Shown: one piece after another, positions 47,523 to 56,699 of the stretch
Numbering within the stretch: the stretch's first letter is position 1
Layout of the letters: each line of letters starts with the position of its first letter
NCBI RefSeq assembly: GCF_003751225.1
Contig: NZ_RJKE01000001.1
Location: 2,728,001-2,792,000, forward strand
Reading direction: 5' to 3'
Origin: Actinocorallia herbida
GTDB taxonomy: Bacteria > Actinomycetota > Actinomycetes > Streptosporangiales > Streptosporangiaceae
DNA: 64,000 nt
Made by a program: the position numbers and the translations under genes
Notes under the pieces: generated by a model
What the model was told of the DNA's origin: nothing
Seen by the model: the letters and a program-made list of their open reading frames with translations, nothing else
Databases searched by the model: none

Positions 47523-49187
47523 TCAATCGTCGGTCAGGGCCGGGATCTGGTCGGGGGTGAGGGCGGTGGCGTAGACCTTGACGTCGGCGAGCTCGCCGGG
47601 AAAGTGGTCCCAGTAATAGGTGTTGTATTTGAAGGTGCCCAGGCGGAAGGGGCCTGCGGCGGTCCAGGTGGAGGCCGTCGGGGAGGTGGTGAGGAGGGAG
47701 CCGTCGACGTAGACGGAGATGCGCTTTCCCGCGGCGTCGTGGACGCCGGTGACACGGGTCCATGCGCCGAGGACGAAGGGGCGGCGTTCGAGGGCGGTGA
47801 CGCGGTCGGAGCCCTTCTGATCCGTTTCCACCACGGTCATGCGCCAGGTGTCGACCTTCGTGCCGTTCAGGTCGCGGCTCGCGGCGAGCTGGAAGCCGCC
47901 GTTGACGGCGCCGTCCTGGGAGGCGATCGTCGCGATGCCGAACTCCCTGGTGAACAGGCGGACCACCGCGGTGACGGTGAAGCCGCGCAGGGTGTCGACG
48001 ACGGGCCCCTTCGTGGCCATCGAGCCCTCGGACGGGGTGAGGGCCCCGTCGGACTGGGTGGCGCCGCCTTCGAGGAAGCCGGTGTTGCCGTTGCCGGTGA
48101 GGTCGGTGACCGTGCCGCCGGAGCCCGCGAAGCTCCAGTGCGCGATCGGGTCCGGGACCGTCCCGCCGGCCGGGTTCTTGAGGACGAAGACCGCGATGGC
48201 GGCCGCCAGGCCCACCGTGAGCACCGACGCGAGCGCCCACAGGAGCCGGCGCCGCCCGCGCGACGGCGGCGGCGCGGGCGGCGCGGGCACGCGGGACTCG
48301 CGCGCCCGGGGCACCGACGCGCGCGACGACGCCGCGCGGGGCACGGGCGCGGGCACGGGTGCGGAAGGCCCGCCCGTGAGGGCGCCGACCACGTCGAGCA
48401 TCGGAGGGCGCGCGGCCGGATCCTTCGCCAGGCAGCGGGCCACGACGTCGCGGAGCGGCCCGGGAGAGAGCGCCGCCAGGTCCGGCACGGCGCGCAGGAC
48501 GCGTTCCCGGACTTCGTCCGACGTCGAGGAGGAGCCGAAGGGCGGCCACCCCGACGCCGCGAAAAGGATCGTCCCGCCCCAGGCGAAGACGTCGGTGGAC
48601 GGGCCGACACGGCCGCCGGTGAACTGCTCGGGGGCCATGAACGCGGGCGTCCCGATCGGCGAGCGGGTCGTCAGGACGCCCGTCTCCAGCGCCTGGGCGA
48701 TCCCGAAGTCCACCACCCGGGGGCCGTCCGGTCCGATGATGATGTTCGCGGGCTTGAAGTCCCGGTGGACGACGCCCGCGCCGTGGATCGAGGCCAGCGC
48801 CAGCGCGGTGTAGGAGGCGAGGCGGTGGAGGGCGGCGCCGGAGTACGGTCCGTCCCGGCTGACGATCTCGTGGAGGGACAGCCCGTCCACGTACTCGCTC
48901 ACGATGTACGGCCGCGCCCCGTCGACGTCGGCGTCGAGGATCGCCGCGGTGTACGCCGAGGGCACCCGCCGGGCGGCGAGCAGTTCCCTGGCGAACCGCT
49001 GCCGGACCGTCTCGTCGTTCGTGCGGTCGGTCCAGGGGACCTTGATGGCGACCCGGTCCCCGGACCGGGACTCGCCCAGATAGACCGCCCCCTGCGCGCC
49101 GAACCCGAGCCGGCCGAGGACCTCGTAGGTCCCGATCCAGCGAGGATCCCCCGGCTCGGTACGCGTGACCCGCCCCGGCCGAACCAT
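47523..49187 (-). CDS. Receptor-like Ser/Thr protein kinase with LamG ectodomain
   Basis: 554 residues from ATG 49187 (AGGGGG eight bases upstream). Kinase domain residues about 18-285: glycine loop LGFGAQGAVY (27-36), VAIKVPW (K49), HRDFKPANIII near 141, VVDFGIAQ near 158, and GTPAFMAPEQFTGG. A Pro/Arg/Ser juxtamembrane region (290-312) and one TM (LLWALASVLTVGLAAAIAVFVL, about 314-336) lead to an extracytoplasmic concanavalin-A/LamG-like domain (IAHWSFAGSGGTVTDLTGNGNTG, then HFPGELADVKVYATALT). Likely senses a cell-wall or extracellular glycan or protein and phosphorylates cytosolic targets. Convergent with the oxidoreductase gene. Confidence 0.92.
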   Translation of the reverse strand: MVRPGRVTRTEPGDPRWIGTYEVLGRLGFGAQGAVYLGESRSGDRVAIKVPWTDRTNDETVRQRFARELLAARRVPSAYTAAILDADVDGARPYIVSEYVDGLSLHEIVSRDGPYSGAALHRLASYTALALASIHGAGVVHRDFKPANIIIGPDGPRVVDFGIAQALETGVLTTRSPIGTPAFMAPEQFTGGRVGPSTDVFAWGGTILFAASGWPPFGSSSTSDEVRERVLRAVPDLAALSPGPLRDVVARCLAKDPAARPPMLDVVGALTGGPSAPVPAPVPRAASSRASVPRARESRVPAPPAPPPSRGRRRLLWALASVLTVGLAAAIAVFVLKNPAGGTVPDPIAHWSFAGSGGTVTDLTGNGNTGFLEGGATQSDGALTPSEGSMATKGPVVDTLRGFTVTAVVRLFTREFGIATIASQDGAVNGGFQLAASRDLNGTKVDTWRMTVVETDQKGSDRVTALERRPFVLGAWTRVTGVHDAAGKRISVYVDGSLLTTSPTASTWTAAGPFRLGTFKYNTYYWDHFPGELADVKVYATALTPDQIPALTDD

Positions 49188-49317
49188 GCTCAGCCCCCTG
49201 AAATCACGGTAATCGGGCTCCACGGTCACACGCTGCCATCTGCCCCGTCAATCACCGCGTTCACCGTGGCGTCGGACGAGACCGGTTGCGGTCAGCGGCA
49301 CCGCGGGCGTCAGGTGC

Positions 49318-50322
49318 TCAGGGGCGAGGTGCGCGCAGGAGGTCCGCGACGTCCTCCAGGGCGCGGAGGGTGTCGTTGAGGTGGGTGCAGGTGGAGGGGC
49401 CGGTGAAGGTGGTGCGGATGTGGTCGCGGAGGCCGGTGAGGGGGAGGCCGGCGAGGCGGCGGGCGCTGGCCACGGCGGCGGGGCATTCCATCCAGGGGAG
49501 GACGCGGGGGGTGGCCTCGCAGGAGGTGAGGACGCCGCCGGAGGTGGAGGCGTCCAGGGTGTACTCGTGGATGACGGTCTCGACGCCGTCGGGGCGGGTG
49601 TAGGAGTCGCGGAAGACGGCCTGGATGCGGCCGGTGACGGGGTCGAGGTCGATGCGGCGGGCGCGGCGCATGCCCGACGGGGGGAGCGGGTCGAGGGGGT
49701 GCCAGCCGTCGGGGTCGGCCGGGTCGGTGAGGGCGGGGGCCTCGGGGCCGACGACGATCGGGGGCATTCCGGTGCGCTCGACGTTGCCCATCAGGGTGCT
49801 GCCGGCGGCGAAGCCCGCGCACAGGTCGACGGGGAACGCGGCGGCGGCCCGGTCGGAGGGCAGCGACATCTCCGGAAGGGTGACGACGATGGCGTGCCCG
49901 GACACCAGCGACGTGACGGGGAAGTCGTCGAGGATCAGGTACAGGAGGCTGTGGTCGTCGCGGAGGGCCGGGTCGGCGGCGTCCAGCCGGTTCCGGAACC
50001 CCGATCCGATCGTGTCGCCGAGGAGGGCGGCCAGGCCGGGCCGCCCGGGCGAGGTCTCCAGCGACAGCAGCCGCCGACCGGCCGCGTAGTCGACGACGGC
50101 CTCGGTCTCGGCGGCGGCCAGGACCTGTGCCCGTCCGTCGGGCGAGGTGCGGACGTCCCGTCCCCTGCCGCGCAGGACGAGGGGGCCGAAGAGCCCGTCG
50201 GGCCGGAGCATGTCGGTGGTCGCGGTGCGCCGCACGGACCCGGGGCGCCGTGCGGGGCTGCCCGCGGACGGCTCGTGGATCCCGTGCCGTGGGTGCGGGA
50301 CGAGGGGCACGGTCATCGACAT
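49318..50322 (-). CDS. DUF2889 domain protein
   Basis: 334 residues from ATG 50322 (AGGAG upstream); MSMTVPLVPHPRHGIHEPSAGSPARRPGSVRRT is the expected family start. The C-terminus carries the DUF2889 hallmark MECPAAVASARRLAGLPLTGLRDHIRTTFTGPSTCTHLNDTLRALED, with conserved Cys and His residues. The middle holds a beta-rich region (RRIDLDPVTGRIQAVFRDSYTR). Function unknown; often found near fatty-acid or steroid CoA metabolism genes, and here 77 bp downstream of an enoyl-CoA hydratase-like gene on the same strand. Confidence 0.85.
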   Translation of the reverse strand: MSMTVPLVPHPRHGIHEPSAGSPARRPGSVRRTATTDMLRPDGLFGPLVLRGRGRDVRTSPDGRAQVLAAAETEAVVDYAAGRRLLSLETSPGRPGLAALLGDTIGSGFRNRLDAADPALRDDHSLLYLILDDFPVTSLVSGHAIVVTLPEMSLPSDRAAAAFPVDLCAGFAAGSTLMGNVERTGMPPIVVGPEAPALTDPADPDGWHPLDPLPPSGMRRARRIDLDPVTGRIQAVFRDSYTRPDGVETVIHEYTLDASTSGGVLTSCEATPRVLPWMECPAAVASARRLAGLPLTGLRDHIRTTFTGPSTCTHLNDTLRALEDVADLLRAPRP

Positions 50323-50399
50323 CCGGGACTCCTGGGGTGGGGCCTTCCATGCTCGGCAGCGGGACGCGGAGGTGTCAAGACCGCGTCCCGCCCCGCGGG

Positions 50400-51221
50400 T
50401 CAGAGGTCGAGCGGGTGCTCGCGGTTCACCTCGGCGAAGTCCGGGCGGCGCTTCTCCCGGTGTGAGGCGAGCCCCTCGCCGACCTCGTGCCCGCTGAAGC
50501 CGAGGAACTCGAGCCCGAGCGAGGTCTCGAAGATCGGCGAGGCGACCCGGTACCAGTGGTTGAGCGACCGCTTGGTCCAGCTCAGTGCCGCCGCCGGGCC
50601 CGCCGCCAGCGAGGTCGCGACGCGCAGCGCCTCGTCCTGCACCTGGTCGTCGTCGACGACCTTGGAGACCAGCCCGATCCGCTCGGCCTCCTCGCCGGTG
50701 AGCGTCTCGCACGTCAGGAGGTAGTACTTCGCCTTCGCCATCCCGCACAGCAGCGGCCAGCAGATCGCCGCGTGGTCGCCCGCCGCGACGCCGAGCCGGG
50801 TGTGCCCGTCGACGATCTTCGCCGAGCGCGCGGCGATCGAGATGTCGGCGAGCATGCCGATGACCAGGCCCGCCCCGACGGCCGGGCCGTGCAGCGCCGA
50901 GACGACGGGCTTGGCGCAGTTGATGACGCCGTAGACCATGTCGCGGGCCTCGCGCATGACCCGGGTCCGCGCGGTGTGGTCCGCGGCGATGCTCTCGATG
51001 AGGTCGAAGGTGCCGCCCGCCGAGAACGCCTTGCCCGCGCCGCGCACGAGCACCGCCCGGGTCTCCTCGTCGCGGTCGATGACATGCCAGATGTCAGCGA
51101 GTTCGCGGTGCGTCTTCGGGTCGACCGCGTTGAGGTTGGGCGCGTCGAACGTGATCCGCAGGACACCGTCGGCGGGACGGTCGAACTGAAGGCTGGTGAA
51201 AGCCGCGTAAGTGTCGGTCAC
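50400..51221 (-). CDS. Enoyl-CoA hydratase/isomerase (crotonase) family protein
   Basis: 273 residues from GTG 51221 (GAGAGGAA upstream; [16 protein letters not shown]). Crotonase fold with both oxyanion-hole segments: [14 protein letters not shown] near residue 70 and [23 protein letters not shown] near 112-134. The segment that normally carries the first catalytic Glu (FxxPExxLG) reads [14 protein letters not shown], with no Glu, so this may not be a standard hydratase; isomerase, thioesterase or decarboxylase activity is possible. Probable operon with the DUF2889 gene. Confidence 0.83.
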   Translation of the reverse strand: MTDTYAAFTSLQFDRPADGVLRITFDAPNLNAVDPKTHRELADIWHVIDRDEETRAVLVRGAGKAFSAGGTFDLIESIAADHTARTRVMREARDMVYGVINCAKPVVSALHGPAVGAGLVIGMLADISIAARSAKIVDGHTRLGVAAGDHAAICWPLLCGMAKAKYYLLTCETLTGEEAERIGLVSKVVDDDQVQDEALRVATSLAAGPAAALSWTKRSLNHWYRVASPIFETSLGLEFLGFSGHEVGEGLASHREKRRPDFAEVNREHPLDL

Positions 51222-51335
51222 CGGCGTTCCTCTCTCCGGGGTGGGCGGGGATAGCAGCGATCTTCGCCCATGCCGCCGCGAAGCGCGCGGTCGGCCCGTC
51301 GCTTGGGCGGTGCCCGATTCGGGCATGGAACGGGC

Positions 51336-51749
51336 GTGCATGAGGTGCTGGGTGAGGAATGGCTGGCGCAGGCGGTCGATCTGCTCGTGCGGTTGGTCGA
51401 GGCGGCCGGGGCCATCGTGATCTTCGTCGGGGCGGCGGTCGCGTTCTGCTGGTTCCTCGTCGCCGCGGTGCGCGAGCGGCGGCCCGAGGCGTTCGTCCCG
51501 GTGCGGCTGGGCCTGGGCCGGTTCCTCGCGCTCGGCCTGGAGTTCCAGCTCGCCTCGGACATCCTGCGCACGGCCATCGCGCCGACGCTCCGGGCGATCG
51601 GCGAACTCGCCGCGATCGCGGCGATCCGGACGGCGCTCAACTACTTCCTCAGCCGTGAGATCCGGGAGGAGCGCGCCGAACTCGACCGCCGCCCCGACCC
51701 CGCCGCCCCGGACGCCACCCCGCTCGACGACACGGACCTGCCGCGATGA
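51336..51749 (+). CDS. DUF1622 membrane protein
   Basis: 137 residues from GTG 51336 (GGAACGG upstream). Two to three hydrophobic helices ([49 protein letters not shown]) and the family block EFQLASDIL...[13 protein letters not shown] typical of DUF1622, small inner-membrane proteins of unknown role. The acidic C-terminal tail ([19 protein letters not shown]) is cytosolic. The stop overlaps the next start by ATGA, so the two proteins are likely partners. Confidence 0.85.
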   Translation: MHEVLGEEWLAQAVDLLVRLVEAAGAIVIFVGAAVAFCWFLVAAVRERRPEAFVPVRLGLGRFLALGLEFQLASDILRTAIAPTLRAIGELAAIAAIRTALNYFLSREIREERAELDRRPDPAAPDATPLDDTDLPR

Positions 51750-52063
51750 CCGACGCGTTCCCCCTCTGGGTGCGCACCGCCGCCCTCGCCTGCGTCGCGG
51801 CGGGCCTCGTCGCGGGCGCGGTGACCGCCGTGGTCTCCCGCGACGGCCAGACGGGCCTCAAGGTCGCCCTGGACTTCTGGCTCGCGGCCGGCCTGCTCAA
51901 CCTGGGCGTCGCGCCCGGCTGGGAGGGCCCGGCCGTCGCGGCGTCGATCCTCGTCGTCCGCCGCCTCGTCGGCGCCACCCTGGCCCGCCCTGCGGTCCGC
52001 TTCGGCGATGTCCTGCGCCCCCCTGCCGCACCACGCCCTCGCCCTCCGGCCGACGGCCCCTGA
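51746..52063 (+). CDS. Small membrane protein coupled to DUF1622
   Basis: 105 residues, ATGA overlap. Two or three TM helices ([55 protein letters not shown]) and a Pro-rich tail. It resembles the second small protein often encoded after actinobacterial DUF1622 genes. No named family recognised; possibly a subunit of the same membrane complex. Confidence 0.7.
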   Translation: MTDAFPLWVRTAALACVAAGLVAGAVTAVVSRDGQTGLKVALDFWLAAGLLNLGVAPGWEGPAVAASILVVRRLVGATLARPAVRFGDVLRPPAAPRPRPPADGP

Positions 52064-52149
52064 GCCGCGTCCGGCCCGAGCCGGCCGAGTGCCCCCTTCC
52101 GGTCTTGGGCCGGAGGGGGCACCGGGGCTTCGAGGGGTGGCGGGGGTTC

Positions 52150-52266
52150 GTTTCCTGGACCGGGTGCGGCGCGGAAGGAAACGTTTGGGGGTCATGTCTT
52201 GACATCGGAGTACGCGAAACGGTCTTCTAGTCTCACGTTGCGAAACCGCGTTTCCTTCACCGAAAC
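52150..52266 (+). promoter_or_regulatory. Promoter region with clustered GAAAC/GTTTC motifs
   Basis: A consensus -35 TTGACA at 52199-52204 with no clear -10 at the right distance. Six GAAAC/GTTTC motifs lie at 52150, 52178, 52216, 52242, 52250 and 52262, two of which form the palindrome GAAACCGCGTTTC (52242-52254). The AAACGTTT at 52179-52186 is also palindromic. Binding sites for an unknown regulator upstream of the secreted protein at 52369. Nothing else was seen in 52064-52368. Confidence 0.5.
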
Positions 52267-52368
52267 GACGGGAGCGTGCTCGGTCGCATGCGGACGGGTG
52301 CGATCGGGGGCGCGCGGCGTGCTTCCGTGCGCGTCACCGTGACCCGCACGCGACAGAAGGAGCGGTTC

Positions 52369-52923
52369 ATGTCGATCAGCCCGATGAAGACGAAGGGCCG
52401 CGGGGCACTGCGCGGACTCACCGTCGGCGCCACCGCGATCGTGTTGGCCACCGTGGGGTTCGGCGGCGCCCCCGCGTCGGCCGCCACCGGGACCGTGGCC
52501 TATGACTGCCTTATCTTCTCCACGCATTTCGACTACAACGCCAAAGTCACCATGAAGAGCACGGGTTCGCGCAAGGTGGGCGCCACGGTGACGGTCACCG
52601 CGGACCTCTCGGCGCTGCCCGGGGTGGCGCCGGTCACCGTCGACTCGTGGAAGACCACCGGTGTCTTCGCCGCGTCGGGCGCCCAGAAGACCTCGATCAG
52701 CGCGTCGGGACCGAAGAAGACCGGCCCGATCAAGCCCAAGGGCAAGATCCCGATCGGGAAGCTGACCGGCAAGGTGAAGCTGAAGAAGGCCGGTAAGGTC
52801 ACGCTGACCATGGGCAAGCTCAAGATCACCGCGGTGGCGCTCGGCTCGTCCGTCGCGATGAACTGCACGCCCAAGAAGAACAAGCCCCTGCCCAAGCTGC
52901 TGAAGCTGACCGTCAAGCGCTAG
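52369..52923 (+). CDS. Secreted Lys-rich protein, DUF6801-like
   Basis: 184 residues from ATG 52369 (AGAAGGAG upstream). Sec signal peptide ends at about residue 40 (VGFGGAPASAATG). The mature part is beta-rich, with an N-terminal Cys (VAYDCLIFS) and a C-terminal Cys (MNCTPKKN) likely forming a disulfide. It is very basic, with repeated Lys-Gly pairs (GPIKPKGKIPIGKLTGKVKLKKAGKVTLTMGKLKI). This fits the DUF6801 group loosely; I am unsure of the name. High Lys codon use is unusual for this genome. Probably cell-surface or secreted; no enzymatic motif. Confidence 0.75.
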   Translation: MSISPMKTKGRGALRGLTVGATAIVLATVGFGGAPASAATGTVAYDCLIFSTHFDYNAKVTMKSTGSRKVGATVTVTADLSALPGVAPVTVDSWKTTGVFAASGAQKTSISASGPKKTGPIKPKGKIPIGKLTGKVKLKKAGKVTLTMGKLKITAVALGSSVAMNCTPKKNKPLPKLLKLTVKR

Positions 52924-52929
52924 GTCCGT

Positions 52930-52995
52930 GCTGCGGGAGCGTCCTGGACCCCCTCCCGCAGCGGCTCCCGTGGCCGGGCGGCCGAGGCCGCCCGG
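52930..52995. terminator. Two adjacent hairpins between convergent genes
   Basis: GCTGCGGGAG (52930-52939) / CTCCCGCAGC (52953-52962), and CCGGGCGGCC (52974-52983) / GGCCGCCCGG (52986-52995) with a 2-base core. They separate the secreted protein gene (+) and the sulfatase gene (-) and probably terminate both. Confidence 0.75.
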
Positions 52996-53009
52996 ACCCG
53001 GACGGGGCT

Positions 53010-54464
53010 CTAGGGGTTGCGCCAGGCGGCGCGCATGTAGCCGCGGGACTTGGTGACGAGGTCGGGACGCTTCTTGGCGAGGTTCTTCTTCTCGCCCGGG
53101 TCGGCGGCGAGGTCGTACAGCTCGATCCGCCATTTGGCGTCGGGCGTGGTGTAGCCGCGGCCCGGGGCGAAGCCGACGGCCTTCCACTTGCCGAACCGGA
53201 CCGCCGCCGCCGCGTTCCTGCCGCGGCCCCCGTCCTCGGCCCGCTGCGACGGGGTCGACCCGGCGTGCAGCCGCGACCAGTACAGGTAGGGGTGCGTCGG
53301 CACCTTCCCGCGCCCTTCGAAGACCGTCCGCAGGGACAGGCCGTCGGTGTCCCCCGGAGGGGCCGCGCCGACGAAGTCCGCGAAGGTCGCGAGCAGGTCG
53401 TAGTGGACCGTCGGGTGGGCGGTCTTCTTACCCCTGGTCCTCGCCATGATCTTGGGGGAGCGCACGATGAACGGGACCCGGATGCCGCCCTCGTAGAGGT
53501 TGCGCTTGTAGCCGCGGAACTTGCCGTTGGCGTCGAAGAAGTCGGGGTGGACCCCGTCCTCCTCGTGCGGGCCGTTGTCGCCGGTGAAGATGACGATGGT
53601 GTCGTCGTCCAGGCCGTTGGCGCGCAGACCGTCCAGGAGCCGTCCGACGTACCCGTCGAGGCGGGTGATCTGGGCGGCGTGGACGCGGTCGGGCCGCCGC
53701 CAGTCCTTGCCCGCGTACCTGCCGAGGGTCGGCGGACCGGCGGACGGGGCGTGCGGCAGCGGCAGGGTGAGCATCAGCAGGAACGGGGTGTCCTTCGACT
53801 CCCGGAGGAAGGCCATCGCCCGGTCCATGATGACCTCGGGCCCGTAGACGGGCCCGCTGTCGCCCTTGTTGCCCGGCAGGTACTCCCACTTCCGGCCGTC
53901 CATGAGCCGCTCGGGGTAGTAGCTCTTGGCGCCGTAGTGGGTGAGGTAGCCGTAGAAGTCGGTGAACCCGTGCTGGTCGGGGTGGGACGGGTTCGGCATC
54001 TGGCCGCCGAACCCCCACTTGCCGAACAGGCCCGTCCGGTAGCCCTGGTCCTGGAGGAGGGTCGCGATGGTCGGGATGCCGGGCGGGAGCGGCAGGTCGC
54101 CGTCGTCGGGCGGGTTGCGGCGGACCGGGGCGTGGCCGCCGTGCAGGCCGGTCAGCAACGACGCGCGGGCGGGCGCGCAGACGGGCGCCGCGGCGTAGGC
54201 GTCGGTGAACCTGAGCCCCTCGCGGGCCATCTTGTCGATGCGCGGAGTCTTGATCTTGGTCTGGCCCTGGACGCCGATCTGGCCGTACCCGAAGTCGTCG
54301 GCGATGACCATGACGAAGTTCGGCTTGGCGGGGGCCCGCCCGGCGTTCCCGGCGTTGGCGGAGCTGCCCCCGGTGAGGGGCGCGGCCGAGGGGAGTACCG
54401 CCGCCGTCGTGAGGACGCCCGTGCCGAGCAGGAATCTGCGGCGGCCGACGTAGCGGTCAGCCAT
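53010..54464 (-). CDS. Exported sulfatase (arylsulfatase family)
   Basis: 484 residues from ATG 54464 (GTG 54470 would add two). Twin-arginine-type signal (VGRRRFLLGTGVLTTAAVLPSAAP). Metal-binding N-terminal VMVIADDFGYGQIG, and the sulfatase signature CAPARASLLTG near residue 97. Its Cys is the residue matured to formylglycine by FGE, then FGKWGFGG and FTGDNGPHEEDG. The family hydrolyses sulfate esters of sugars, aryl compounds or steroids. No FGE (formylglycine-generating enzyme) gene is in the window, so it must be supplied elsewhere. It could desulfate glycosaminoglycan sugars, consistent with but not linked to the lyase locus 16 kb away. Confidence 0.9.
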   Translation of the reverse strand: MADRYVGRRRFLLGTGVLTTAAVLPSAAPLTGGSSANAGNAGRAPAKPNFVMVIADDFGYGQIGVQGQTKIKTPRIDKMAREGLRFTDAYAAAPVCAPARASLLTGLHGGHAPVRRNPPDDGDLPLPPGIPTIATLLQDQGYRTGLFGKWGFGGQMPNPSHPDQHGFTDFYGYLTHYGAKSYYPERLMDGRKWEYLPGNKGDSGPVYGPEVIMDRAMAFLRESKDTPFLLMLTLPLPHAPSAGPPTLGRYAGKDWRRPDRVHAAQITRLDGYVGRLLDGLRANGLDDDTIVIFTGDNGPHEEDGVHPDFFDANGKFRGYKRNLYEGGIRVPFIVRSPKIMARTRGKKTAHPTVHYDLLATFADFVGAAPPGDTDGLSLRTVFEGRGKVPTHPYLYWSRLHAGSTPSQRAEDGGRGRNAAAAVRFGKWKAVGFAPGRGYTTPDAKWRIELYDLAADPGEKKNLAKKRPDLVTKSRGYMRAAWRNP

Positions 54465-54661
54465 GGGCACGCGTCGGGGACGACGACTGTCGATGCGAGG
54501 TCACGTTGCTCCGTGGCGTCGTATCCCGGTCGCGCGGACGCCGTCGAACCGGTCTCGACTGAGAGATCTTGGGGGTGGACTTTCGGACCATAGCAGTCGC
54601 CCGCTGACGAGCGGGACTTATTGGCTGCTCCCGGAACATGGGGATTCTAGATCGTTACTTC

Positions 54662-56524
54662 TCAGCGGACGAACGCGGTGGTGCTCTCGTGCGGATCCGC
54701 CCCCGCCTGTACGGTTCCGTCCGGACGGGTCCGCACGATCCCGACCCCGCCCAGTGCCTTGTCCCAGCGGTCGAGCCGCCGGACGGTGTAGCCGCGGGCC
54801 TCCAGCGCGGTGTGCAGCGCGTCGTAGAGCGGCGCCTCGAGCTCGACGGTGCGCGGCTCGGTCGCGTGCGGGGTGAACGAGCTGGGGAAGTTCAGGGACA
54901 GGAAGCGCGGCTCCTCCACGGCCCGCTGCGGATCCATCCCCCAGACGAGGACGTCCAGCAGGACCTGGACGTTGGCCTGCGCCTGGACGTCGCCGCCCGG
55001 GGTGCCCATCGAGATCCGGCCCCCGTCGGCCTCGTCCACCATCACCGCGTGCGGGGTGATCCGGGGGCGTTTGCCGGGTGCGAGGGCATTCGGGCTGCCG
55101 GGGTCGAGGTCGAACTGCTGCATCCGGTTGCCGAGGTTGAGCCCGGTCCCCGGCACCATCGGCGTCAGCGGGAAATCGCTCGGGGTGAGCGTGACGGAGT
55201 CGCCGGCGGCGTCGACGACGGCGAGGTGGGTGGTGTCCTTGCCGACGAGGGGGTCGGGCGCGGAGGTCGCCTCGGGGGTCCCGGGGGCGGGCGTCCCGGC
55301 GTGGGCGCGGTCGCCGAACCTGGCCCGCTGGCGGGCCGCGTACTCCGCCGAGAGCAGCCGCGCGACCGGCACCTCGACGAACGCGGGGTCGCCGACGTAG
55401 GCCTCCCGGTCGGCCATGGCGAGGTCGATCGCCTGGAGGACGGTATGGACGTACTCCGGAGAATTCCTGCCGAGCGCCTTCAGATCCACGCCTTCCAGGA
55501 TCTTCAACACCATCGGCACGACGATGCCCTGACTCCAGGTCCCGTTCGTCCGGATCGTGTGGCCGCGGAACTCCGCGGTCACCGGCTCCTCCCAGCCTCC
55601 GGCGTACCCGGCGAGGTCCTCCTCGGTGAACAGGCCGCCCTCGTCCTCGTGCAGGGCGACGATCTGGTCGGCGATCGGGCCCGTGTAGAAGTAGGCGCGG
55701 ACCGCGTCGAGCCCGGCGGTCCGGTCGCCCCCGGCGGCGCGCGCGGCGCGCTCGGCCCCGGCCAGCCGCTCGAACGTCGCGGCGAGCTCGGGCCGGGTGA
55801 ACCTGTCGCCGACGTGGAACGGCCGCCACCACTCGCCCTTGGTGAAGACCTCCGCGTTCTCCGGCATGAGGAACTGGAAGCCGATCCGCTCGACCAGCGA
55901 CATGTCCAGGTCCTCGGCCATCACCTCATGGATCGGGAAGCCCTCGCGTGCGATCCGGACCGCGGGCGCGGCGACGTCGGCGAACGTCATCGTGCCGTGC
56001 TCGGCCAGGAGCGCGACGAGCACGTCGGGGGAGGCGGGCAGGAGCTGGGCCCAGATGTCCATCTCCGGGACGGAGTCCCAGCCTTTGGCGCGGAACTTCG
56101 CCAGGGTGGCCGCCTTGGGCGCGGTGCCCGTGCCCACGTAGCTCGTCACCGACCCCGTCGCGCCGTCGCGGTAGAGGAGGGGCGCGACGCCGGGGAAGCT
56201 CGCGGCCTCCCCGAACGTCACGTTGAGCGCGAGGAGGCCCGCGACGGCGGCGTCGGCGGCGTTCCCGCCGCGTTCCAGGACGTCCCGCATGGCCTCCGCG
56301 GCCCACGGCGTCCCGGCCACGACCGCGTACTCGCTCCCGGACGCCAAGGGCCGCGTCTCGCCCTTGGGGCTGTCGAACGCCATAGGGTCGCGCGGGCCCT
56401 TCGGCAGGGCTGCGTAGGCCGCCAGGAGCAGCAGGACGAGCGCGAGCACGGCGGCCGCGGCCCTGCGGCCCCACCGGCGGAGCCGGGAGCGGCGCGGACG
56501 GGCGGGGGCGACGTCGTCGGGCAC
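54662..56524 (-). CDS. ggt: Gamma-glutamyltransferase, membrane-anchored
   Basis: 620 residues from GTG 56524 (TGGAG upstream). N-terminal basic stretch and TM (RRAAAAVLALVLLLLAAYAALP, residues about 17-38) give an anchored extracytoplasmic enzyme rather than a cleaved signal. Large-subunit landmarks GGNAADAAVAGLLALNVTFGEAASF; autoproteolytic Thr in KDTTHLAVVDAAGDSVTLT near 425; and small-subunit MGTPGGDVQAQANVQVLLD. It transfers or hydrolyses gamma-glutamyl bonds, for example glutathione or mycothiol precursors. The Ser in VTLTPSDFPL sits where others have SxxxxFGS. Expected to self-cleave into two subunits. Confidence 0.9.
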   Translation of the reverse strand: MPDDVAPARPRRSRLRRWGRRAAAAVLALVLLLLAAYAALPKGPRDPMAFDSPKGETRPLASGSEYAVVAGTPWAAEAMRDVLERGGNAADAAVAGLLALNVTFGEAASFPGVAPLLYRDGATGSVTSYVGTGTAPKAATLAKFRAKGWDSVPEMDIWAQLLPASPDVLVALLAEHGTMTFADVAAPAVRIAREGFPIHEVMAEDLDMSLVERIGFQFLMPENAEVFTKGEWWRPFHVGDRFTRPELAATFERLAGAERAARAAGGDRTAGLDAVRAYFYTGPIADQIVALHEDEGGLFTEEDLAGYAGGWEEPVTAEFRGHTIRTNGTWSQGIVVPMVLKILEGVDLKALGRNSPEYVHTVLQAIDLAMADREAYVGDPAFVEVPVARLLSAEYAARQRARFGDRAHAGTPAPGTPEATSAPDPLVGKDTTHLAVVDAAGDSVTLTPSDFPLTPMVPGTGLNLGNRMQQFDLDPGSPNALAPGKRPRITPHAVMVDEADGGRISMGTPGGDVQAQANVQVLLDVLVWGMDPQRAVEEPRFLSLNFPSSFTPHATEPRTVELEAPLYDALHTALEARGYTVRRLDRWDKALGGVGIVRTRPDGTVQAGADPHESTTAFVR

Positions 56525-56699
56525 GGGCAACTCCAGGGAGCGGGGGGTCACCGGGGAGGCCCGCACATTACGGCACACGGCGGAAATATGGCCTAGGTTC
56601 GACCGTATTGTCCGAAGAATGTGATGCGGTCGGGGAAACCCGTGAAACCGCGGCGCGGAGTGGGGAATACCCGGCGCACGGCGGAGACTTCTCCTGGAC

